This document shows positions 1-5,233 of a stretch of DNA of 9,655 nucleotides, piece after piece (the first letter of the stretch is position 1; the number at the start of each line of letters is the position of its first letter). This stretch comes from Erysipelotrichaceae bacterium UBA3379 (GTDB lineage: Bacteria > Bacillota_I > Bacilli_A > Erysipelotrichales > Coprobacillaceae), in the NCBI GenBank assembly GCA_002359025.1, contig DEPZ01000065.1, forward strand, positions 5,607-15,261, read 5' to 3'. The notes below the pieces were generated by a model that searched no databases, had not been told where the DNA came from, and was given only the letters and a program-made list of their open reading frames with translations. The position numbers and the translations under genes are program-made.

Positions 1-394
1 ACCTCTTTATGATGCTTTATATGATATGCTTGGACAAGAACAAACAGAAAGGCTCATAGAAAAAGGAACAATAGAAATTGCTCCATTAGCATATATGCGT
101 GGTCGTACATTAGAAGACGCCTATGTTATATTGGATGAGGCACAAAACACTACAGATGCACAAATGAAAATGTTTCTAACACGTTTAGGTTTTAATTCTA
201 AAATGATTGTAACAGGAGATATAACTCAAATAGATTTACCTAAAGGGGTTATGAGTGGTTTAAAAAGAGCAATGCATATTTTAAAAGATGTGACAGGAAT
301 ACGTTTTGTTTATTTAAGTGCGATAGATGTTGTGAGACATCCAGTTGTACAAAGAATTATTGAAAGATATGAAAATAAAGACTCTAGTGATTAG
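1..394 (+). CDS. phoH: PhoH family ATPase (YbeZ type), C-terminal part only
   Basis: The reading frame is open from base 2 of the window, so the 5' end, including the Walker A loop, lies outside; the first ATG at 26 is internal. What remains is about 130 residues of the P-loop NTPase domain. The Walker B strand reads VILDEAQN, followed by a QMKMFLTRLG helix, the sensor-like strand MIVTGDITQIDLP, and the ending VVRHPVVQRIIERYE. The APLAYMRGRTLEDAYVILDEAQN style marks the short YbeZ-type PhoH rather than the PIN-PhoH fusion. Family members are cytoplasmic ATPases linked to RNA metabolism and ribosome maturation, often with the endoribonuclease YbeY; the exact reaction is not settled. In many Firmicutes ybeY and era follow phoH, but here the gene ends at a terminator and faces mutY. 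Its TAG stop overlaps the mutY stop on the other strand. Family call is firm; the role is taken from homologues. Confidence 0.93.
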   Translation, partial: PLYDALYDMLGQEQTERLIEKGTIEIAPLAYMRGRTLEDAYVILDEAQNTTDAQMKMFLTRLGFNSKMIVTGDITQIDLPKGVMSGLKRAMHILKDVTGIRFVYLSAIDVVRHPVVQRIIERYENKDSSD

Positions 395-403
395 AGTCTT
401 TTT
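377..403. terminator. Bidirectional terminator shared by phoH and mutY
   Basis: A perfect 10-base-pair hairpin has arms at 377-386 and 392-401 and a five-base loop (GTGAT). On the plus strand the right arm runs into TTTTT; on the minus strand the arm ends in TTT followed by ATTTTC, a weaker tail. Both genes' stop codons (TAG at 392-394 plus, TAA at 393-391 minus) lie in the hairpin itself. It should work well for phoH and moderately for mutY. Confidence 0.8.
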
Positions 404-1416
404 AAATAAGCTTTTAGTACCTTTAAATGAGCTGTAGATAGTGCTAGTTGATTGATTTGGTATAAAGTATAGAGATTGTTTATAGGATGTTGTAATTCGA
501 AGTGGTAAACATGCATATGCCATGTACGATGAGTAAATACATGCTTGATATCTTGAATATAGGAAACAATGGATAGTGAACATTGATATTCATTTTCAAA
601 AGTTTCTTGAAAGCTGTAGGGACTTTCTAATTCGTATTGTTTCATGCCATAGAGATTCTCTAGTAAACCACCTGGAGGATTTTGAATGAGGAAATATTGA
701 TCTTTATAGGTAATGATACCGGTAATGTAATGGAGTTCTTTGTGTTTTACGTTTTTTATATGAATAGGCAACACTGATTGTTGGTTGTGTTGATAAGCTT
801 TACAATGCATTTGAATAGGGCATATTTCGCATTTAGGGCTGATAGGACGACATATTGTTGCTCCTAGGTCCATTAGACCTTGATTGAAAGAAGAAGCGTC
901 ATAGCCCTGTAGTAAACTACTTACAATAGCAGTTATCATTTTCTGTGTCTTATTTAAAGCTATGTTATCTTTGATTAAATAAACACGTGACATAATACGT
1001 AAAACATTGCCATCGATAGCTGGAGTGGTTTGATCAAAAGCAATTGAACTGATAGCACCAGCAGTATAAGGACCAATCCCTTTGAGCTTAATAATTTTGT
1101 TATACTCGCTAGGAAATATTCCATTATATTCAAGGACAATGATTTGAGCAGTTTCATGAATATGTTTTGCTCTTCTATAATAGCCAAGACCTTCCCACAT
1201 TTTATAGACATCTTCTAATGAGGATGTCGCAAGAGTATGGATGGTTGGAAATCTTTTTAAAAAGTTTATGTAGTAAGGAATGACTGCTTCTGTTGTTGTT
1301 TGTTGTAACATAATTTCACTGATCCAGATATGATAAGGATCTTTGGTTTGACGCCATGGAAAATCTCTATGATTTTTTATATACCAGTTTATTAAATTAT
1401 TTTGAATATTTTGCAT
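391..1416 (-). CDS. mutY: Adenine DNA glycosylase MutY
   Basis: Removes adenine mispaired with 8-oxoguanine in base excision repair. With the start at 1416 the protein has 341 residues, normal for MutY. An N-terminal helix-hairpin-helix glycosylase domain has the catalytic glutamate at E34 (SEIMLQQTT), the hairpin LKGIGPYTAGAI near 111-122, and the catalytic aspartate D135 in PAIDGNV. The iron-sulfur ligands are C189, C196, C199 and C205 (C-x6-C-x2-C-x5-C). Residues about 230-341 form the NUDIX-like domain that reads 8-oxoG. An ATG at 1455 is in frame and would add 13 residues, but it has no ribosome site and a good -10 box lies inside that extension; the start at 1416 has GGTGA four bases upstream. 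The gene lies alone on the minus strand, convergent with phoH and divergent from darA. All key residues are present, so it is probably active. Confidence 0.95.
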   Translation of the reverse strand: MQNIQNNLINWYIKNHRDFPWRQTKDPYHIWISEIMLQQTTTEAVIPYYINFLKRFPTIHTLATSSLEDVYKMWEGLGYYRRAKHIHETAQIIVLEYNGIFPSEYNKIIKLKGIGPYTAGAISSIAFDQTTPAIDGNVLRIMSRVYLIKDNIALNKTQKMITAIVSSLLQGYDASSFNQGLMDLGATICRPISPKCEICPIQMHCKAYQHNQQSVLPIHIKNVKHKELHYITGIITYKDQYFLIQNPPGGLLENLYGMKQYELESPYSFQETFENEYQCSLSIVSYIQDIKHVFTHRTWHMHVYHFELQHPINNLYTLYQINQLALSTAHLKVLKAYLKRL

Positions 1417-1432
1417 AAAATCACCAAGAAGC

Positions 1433-1438
1433 ATTATA
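1433..1438 (-). promoter_or_regulatory. Likely -10 box of mutY
   Basis: Read on the minus strand this is a perfect TATAAT, about 17 bases ahead of the chosen mutY ATG. No good -35 box is seen at 16-18 bases spacing (the best is TTTCTC). Transcription starting about seven bases downstream would leave a leader of only about ten bases, just enough for the GGTGA ribosome site. The box falls inside the coding extension that the upstream ATG at 1455 would need, which supports the shorter protein. Confidence 0.5.
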
Positions 1439-1506
1439 CTATAAATTGTATGCATGAGAAAAGCAAAATGATATTATAAAAATATAGTGTAATTTAATAC
1501 AAAAAG

Positions 1507-1515
1507 TGATAATAT
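1507..1515 (+). promoter_or_regulatory. Possible extended -10 box of darA
   Basis: TGATAATAT fits an extended -10 (TGn plus TAATAT) placed about 24 bases ahead of the darA start. The matching -35 (GTGTAA at 1487-1492) agrees with the consensus at only three of six bases. The whole 1471-1520 stretch is AT-rich with several other possible -10 boxes, so the exact position is uncertain, though a darA promoter somewhere here is expected because mutY diverges. Confidence 0.35.
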
Positions 1516-1538
1516 ATAAATAAGAAGGGGGTAATGTT

Positions 1539-1865
1539 ATGAAACTCATTATCGCTATTGTTAATAATGACGATAGTTCTGCTGTACAAACTGCTTTGAC
1601 AGAGGGTGGATTCTTTGTTACAAAATTAGCAACATCTGGGGGCTTTTTGAAAAAAGGAAACACAACTTTCTTCATTGGGACAAACGATGATAAAGTTGAT
1701 CCTGCTTTAGAAATTATCAAAGCACATGCGCGTAAACGTGTAGAAAAAGAACCAACAGTTCCACCAACTGAAATGGGTGAATTTTTTACACCTATTATGG
1801 TCGATGTTTTAGTTGGAGGGGCAACAGTATTTGTTGTTGATGTAGACAGATTTGAGAAATTATAA
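1539..1865 (+). CDS. darA: Cyclic-di-AMP receptor, PII-like (DarA/PstA family)
   Basis: A 108-residue cytoplasmic protein of the CdAR family, which forms PII-like trimers that bind cyclic di-AMP. Family hallmarks are the start MKLIIAIVNNDDS, the T-loop region TKLATSGGFLKKGNTTFFIG (residues 28-47) and VGGATVFVVDVDRF near the C-terminus. Full length is about that of the B. subtilis and S. aureus proteins (109). The start is set by a strong ribosome site, GAAGGGGG at 1524-1531, seven bases ahead of the ATG. Compared with B. subtilis DarA as I remember it, positions 24 and 26 hold Gly and Phe instead of Asn and Arg, and the segment between the MG motif and VGGA is about three residues shorter; T28, G35, F36 and N41 are kept. 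Partner proteins of DarA are unknown in general. Downstream is folC, past a terminator, rather than the tmk/holB context of Bacillus. Ligand binding is likely but should not be assumed unchanged. Confidence 0.93.
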   Translation: MKLIIAIVNNDDSSAVQTALTEGGFFVTKLATSGGFLKKGNTTFFIGTNDDKVDPALEIIKAHARKRVEKEPTVPPTEMGEFFTPIMVDVLVGGATVFVVDVDRFEKL

Positions 1866-1889
1866 AAACAGCATTTGCTGTTTTTATTT
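1864..1889 (+). terminator. Terminator or attenuator between darA and folC
   Basis: A nine-base-pair hairpin (arms 1864-1872 and 1877-1885, loop ATTT) ends in a T run followed by ATTT. It begins inside the darA TAA stop (1863-1865), leaving only 16 bases to the folC start region. Since no folC promoter is apparent, read-through at this site probably sets folC expression. The stem is AT-rich apart from CAGC/GCTG, which favours partial termination. Confidence 0.75.
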
Positions 1890-1905
1890 GTTATAGAGGT
1901 AGAAT

Positions 1906-3438
1906 ATGAAAATAAAAATAGAAAAGTTAAATCAACAAGAACTAGTTCTTTATGTTGAAAAAGATAAAAAAAGAGTGGCTTCATTGCATCTGGTCAATTT
2001 GGAGATATTATGTTGCTTAGAAGTTGATAAACATTATAGTGATTTAGGAATACAACTTATAGAACATGCCAAAAAATTGATGTTCAACAATATACAGGCT
2101 ATTGTATTACCACAATATGTTAATGATTATAAACAATGTGGATTTGTTATTGATAAAGAAATGGATGAAAGTTTTGTGATGTCTTATCATCATTTTATAG
2201 AAGAAAGATTTCATACATACGAAGACGTGCATGAATTTATTTCGAGTCAAAAAACAAGAGTCTATTCATTAGATAATTTTCGTAGGTTTATGAATGATTT
2301 GGCAAATCCCCAACAAGTGTTATCAGTGATTCATATTGGTGGAACCAATGGAAAAGGATCGACAACCAATTATATCCGTTCTGTTTTACAAAATGCTGGA
2401 TACAAAGTTGCAACTTTTACTTCACCTGTACTTGTGACTCGTCTAGAGATTATGCGTATTAATGATATCCATATTTCAAGTGAAGAGATTTTAAAATATG
2501 CCAATAGGTATATGGATATGTGGTTGGAATATGAGTTATCCATGTTTGAAATTGAAGTTTTTATTGCGATTATGTATTTTATTAAACGTCAAGTGGATTA
2601 TGCTGTGTTTGAAGTTGGACTTGGAGGAGAGCTTGATGCGACGAATATTGTCTATCCACTTATAGCGTTAAATACCAATATTGGTTTGGATCATACAGAA
2701 TATCTTGGTCATACATATGCTTCTATCGCAAAGGCGAAAGCAGGTATTATTAAAGATGGTGTGGATTATATCACAGGTGAAACCAATCAAGAGTGTCTAG
2801 ATGTTTTTAAAGAAGTCTGTTTTCAACATCATAGTCAATTATTGCAAGTGGATAAAATTCAGCACATCAAAAAAATTAATGGTGGTTTAAGTTATGATTA
2901 TAGGGGTTATCATATTGAATTGAATACTCCGGCAAGATATCAGTGTCGAAATAGTGCTTTGGCTATTGAAACATTACTCTATTTAAGAAATAGAAGTTTA
3001 GTAGAATTTAAAGATGAAGATTTGTTAAAAGGGATGAAAGAAGCAAAATGGGCAGGACGTTTTGAGGTTGTCAATGAACATCCTTTAATGATTATTGATG
3101 GTGCGCATAATAAAGAAGGAATAGATGCTTTTTTTGAATCAGCAAAACAATATTCAAATATTAAAGTTATATTTAGTGCTTTAAAAGATAAAGATACGGA
3201 TGCAATGCTAGAAAAACTTTTAGAATTAACAGACGATGTGACTGTTTGTGAATTTGATTTTTATCGTAGTCAAAAAGCAAAGCAACTTGCTAAGGACTAT
3301 CCAGTTAATGTTATAGAAGATTGGCATCAGGCAATTGAAGAGGCTTATTTACATAAAGGAGCGGTTTTTATAACGGGTTCATTATACTTTATAGCTGAAG
3401 TGAGGGCATATTTATTGGAAAAGAAAAAAGAAATGTGA
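1906..3438 (+). CDS. folC: Folylpolyglutamate synthase FolC with an N-terminal GNAT-like extension
   Basis: Adds glutamate residues to reduced folates (ATP-dependent; some family members also make dihydrofolate). The Mur-ligase-type part begins near residue 101: P-loop GGTNGKGS at 145-152, EVGLGGELDATN at 236-247, IGLDHTEYLG, AKAGIIK, then the C-terminal domain with GRFEV, DGAHN at 398-402 and VFITGSLYF. The protein has 510 residues; usual FolC has about 420-440. The extra residues 1-97 look like the second half of a GNAT acetyltransferase: a GIQLIEHAKKL helix, AIVLPQYVNDYKQCGF and a closing strand FVMSYH. The acetyl-CoA loop (normally R/Q-x-x-G-x-G/A) is degenerate (YSDLGIQL), so catalysis there is doubtful. 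The start at 1906 has AGAGGT at the right distance, and the internal ATGs at 2161 and 2179 have none, so the extension is probably translated. At E242 the family usually has Arg. Expression likely depends on read-through from darA. Confidence 0.93.
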   Translation: MKIKIEKLNQQELVLYVEKDKKRVASLHLVNLEILCCLEVDKHYSDLGIQLIEHAKKLMFNNIQAIVLPQYVNDYKQCGFVIDKEMDESFVMSYHHFIEERFHTYEDVHEFISSQKTRVYSLDNFRRFMNDLANPQQVLSVIHIGGTNGKGSTTNYIRSVLQNAGYKVATFTSPVLVTRLEIMRINDIHISSEEILKYANRYMDMWLEYELSMFEIEVFIAIMYFIKRQVDYAVFEVGLGGELDATNIVYPLIALNTNIGLDHTEYLGHTYASIAKAKAGIIKDGVDYITGETNQECLDVFKEVCFQHHSQLLQVDKIQHIKKINGGLSYDYRGYHIELNTPARYQCRNSALAIETLLYLRNRSLVEFKDEDLLKGMKEAKWAGRFEVVNEHPLMIIDGAHNKEGIDAFFESAKQYSNIKVIFSALKDKDTDAMLEKLLELTDDVTVCEFDFYRSQKAKQLAKDYPVNVIEDWHQAIEEAYLHKGAVFITGSLYFIAEVRAYLLEKKKEM

Positions 3439-3456
3439 TTGTTTATATAGTTTTGT

Positions 3457-3485
3457 TTGTGTTATTGTTTTGAATATGTTATACT
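3457..3485 (+). promoter_or_regulatory. Promoter of the DEAD-box helicase gene
   Basis: An extended -10, TGTTATACT (TATACT at 3480-3485), lies 17 bases after a weak -35, TTGTGT (3457-3462). The predicted start near 3492 gives a leader of about 20 bases that includes the AGAAGGAA ribosome site. The promoter lies within the N-terminal extension that the upstream ATG at 3470 would create, supporting the later start. Confidence 0.6.
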
Positions 3486-3511
3486 CGACAAGTCACAGAA
3501 AGAAGGAAATT

Positions 3512-5071
3512 ATGGAAAAAATTACATTTAAAGAGTTAGGACTTTCTAACGAAGTTCAAAAAGGTATAGAGTTTATGGGGTATATTAGCCCATCGCCTAT
3601 TCAAGAAAAAGCAATTCCAGCATTATTGGAAGGTCAAGATATTATTGGACAAGCGCAAACAGGAACAGGAAAGACGTTGGCTTTTGGGAGCGTGTTGCTT
3701 TCTAAAATTCAAAAAGAAGATAAAAAAGTGAAAGCATTGATTTTATCTCCTACACGTGAATTGGCTTTACAAATTCATGAAGAATTAAATCGTATTGGGA
3801 AATATACATCATTATCTATTGTGAGTGTATATGGTGGTAGTGAGATAGAAAAGCAAATACGTAATATTAAAAAAGGTGCTGACATTGTTGTTGGAACACC
3901 TGGTAGAGTACAAGATTTAATGCGAAGAAAAGTATTAAAATTGGATCAGATTGAATTTGCTGTATTAGACGAAGCAGATGAAATGTTAAATATGGGCTTT
4001 ATTGAAGATATTGAAAATATCTTAAAAGAAACACCTGAAGATAAACAAACTGTTTTATTTTCGGCAACAATGCCATCTGATGTGAAAAAGATTGCATGTT
4101 TTTATATGAAAGAAGATTATCAGCATATACAAATTAAATCAAAAACAAAAACTGCTACAACAGTTTCACAATATTATTTTGAAGCAAAGCAAAGTCGTAA
4201 GTTTGAAGTTTTATGTAGAATTTTAGATTCTAGAAAAATGGAAAATACGATTATTTTCTGTAAAACAAAAAGAAGTGTAGATGAAGTTGTCTCTAGTATG
4301 CAACAAAAACATTATAATGTTGAAGGTATGCATGGAGATTTATCTCAAACACAAAGAATGAATACGTTGAAACGTTTTAAAAATGGTCAAATTCAGTATT
4401 TGGTAGCAACTGATGTGGCTGCAAGAGGAATTGACGTTGATAATATTTCTCATGTTATTAATTATGAAATGCCTCAAGATGAAGAATTATATATTCATAG
4501 AATTGGAAGAACGGGTAGAGCTAATAAAAAAGGTGAAGCTTATTCAATTGTTTCTAATCGTGAAAAGAATTTCTTGAAGGCTATTGAAAAAAGAACACAT
4601 AGTGAAATTAAACAAATGGAAATCCCAACGAATGAGGACATTTTTGATACAAAAATAAGAGAATTACTTTTTGATGTTCAAGAAGAAATTCTAAAAGGGA
4701 ATAAAGAAATTTTCTTAGATGTTGTTAAGGATATACCAGGACATATGAAAAATGATGTACTTGCAACACTGTTATCAATGTGTTATCAGCAAAGAGTAGG
4801 TTATGATTATCAAGATATGCCAACACAAAATGATACGGATCGTATTTTTATGACATGTGGAACAATGGATAAAGTACGTGTTGGGGATATTGTTGATTTT
4901 CTTGTGAATGTCGGTAAAGTTAAGAAAAGTGATATTGGTGATGTTACGATTAAACGTAAATTTACTTTTGTAAATATTAAATCAAAGGCAAGTCAAAAGG
5001 TTGTAGACAGATGTTATAATCAAAAATTAAAGGGTAGAAGAGTGCGTTTGGAGTATGCTGAGGAGAAATAG
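3512..5071 (+). CDS. cshA: DEAD-box RNA helicase, CshA/DeaD type with DbpA-like RNA-binding domain
   Basis: An ATP-dependent RNA unwinding enzyme, 519 residues from the ATG at 3512, which follows AGAAGGAA closely; the in-frame ATG at 3470 lacks a ribosome site and overlaps the promoter. All helicase motifs are intact: the Q-motif around FKELGLS...SPIQ (6-31), AQTGTGKT (48-55), PTRELALQ (80-87), TPGR, DEAD (153-156), SAT (184-186), ATDVAARGID and HRIGRTGR (329-336). Residues about 351-435 resemble the dimerisation region of CshA/CsdA helicases, and about 444-518 form a DbpA-type RRM (RIFMTCG, VGDIVDFL, IGDVTIKRKFTFVNIK, GRRVRLEYAEE). This layout is that of CshA/DeaD, which act in ribosome assembly, mRNA decay and cold adaptation. 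The gene is flanked by its own promoter and terminator. The assignment between cshA, deaD and dbpA rests on domain order, not on orthology tests. Confidence 0.92.
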   Translation: MEKITFKELGLSNEVQKGIEFMGYISPSPIQEKAIPALLEGQDIIGQAQTGTGKTLAFGSVLLSKIQKEDKKVKALILSPTRELALQIHEELNRIGKYTSLSIVSVYGGSEIEKQIRNIKKGADIVVGTPGRVQDLMRRKVLKLDQIEFAVLDEADEMLNMGFIEDIENILKETPEDKQTVLFSATMPSDVKKIACFYMKEDYQHIQIKSKTKTATTVSQYYFEAKQSRKFEVLCRILDSRKMENTIIFCKTKRSVDEVVSSMQQKHYNVEGMHGDLSQTQRMNTLKRFKNGQIQYLVATDVAARGIDVDNISHVINYEMPQDEELYIHRIGRTGRANKKGEAYSIVSNREKNFLKAIEKRTHSEIKQMEIPTNEDIFDTKIRELLFDVQEEILKGNKEIFLDVVKDIPGHMKNDVLATLLSMCYQQRVGYDYQDMPTQNDTDRIFMTCGTMDKVRVGDIVDFLVNVGKVKKSDIGDVTIKRKFTFVNIKSKASQKVVDRCYNQKLKGRRVRLEYAEEK

Positions 5072-5118
5072 GCAAATCCTAAATAATACCTTTGTATTCA
5101 TAAAAAATAAAAATGTAG

Positions 5119-5153
5119 AAGCGGGTCATTTCATGATACCGCTTTATTTTTTT
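5119..5153 (+). terminator. Terminator of the helicase gene
   Basis: Arms AAGCGGGTCAT (5119-5129) and ATGATACCGCTT (5133-5144) pair over 11 bases with one bulged A and one G-T wobble, around a TTC loop. The right arm runs into TATTTTTTT. It lies 47 bases after the helicase stop and ahead of the ppdK promoter. Confidence 0.85.
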
Positions 5154-5173
5154 ATAAAAATATCATTTTATGG

Positions 5174-5203
5174 TTGAATGTAAGCACTATCATAGTGTAT
5201 AAT
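5174..5203 (+). promoter_or_regulatory. ppdK promoter
   Basis: TTGAAT (5174-5179) and a perfect TATAAT (5198-5203) are separated by 18 bases, with an AT-rich stretch upstream that could act as an UP element. The transcript would start near 5210, just ahead of AAGGAGG (5220-5226). The combination of strong -10 and near-perfect ribosome site suggests high output when not repressed. Confidence 0.8.
5185..5197. promoter_or_regulatory. Palindromic candidate operator within the ppdK promoter
   Basis: CACTAT-C-ATAGTG is a perfect inverted repeat of six bases on each side of one central base, filling the spacer right up to the TATAAT box. A dimeric regulator bound here would block RNA polymerase. 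The regulator cannot be named from the sequence, and no regulator gene lies in the window. Confidence 0.5.
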
Positions 5204-5233
5204 ATATAAAGTAGTAACGAAGGAGGAACTTAT

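Noticed and set aside
314..583. Open frame of 89 codons on the minus strand over the phoH/mutY junction
   Set aside because: It overlaps mutY in another frame and phoH in antisense, and has no recognisable features.
1484..1491. ATAGTGTA upstream of darA, identical to part of the ppdK palindrome (5192-5199)
   Set aside because: Only one half-site is present, with no CACTAT partner nearby; an eight-base AT-rich match is expected by chance.
1439..1984. Open frame of 181 codons on the minus strand, antisense to darA and the folC start
   Set aside because: It runs opposite two well-recognised genes, is low-complexity (Ser/Thr/Phe/Leu rich), has no ribosome site and matches no family; it is a by-product of AT-rich coding sequence.
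2161..2181. Internal ATGs that would give a normal-length FolC without the extension
   Set aside because: Neither ATG has a ribosome site, whereas the ATG at 1906 has AGAGGT at proper distance and the frame is intact.
5085..5098. Small hairpin AATAC-CTTT-GTATT after the helicase stop
   Set aside because: Five AT-rich pairs without a T tail; the nearby 5119-5153 hairpin explains termination.
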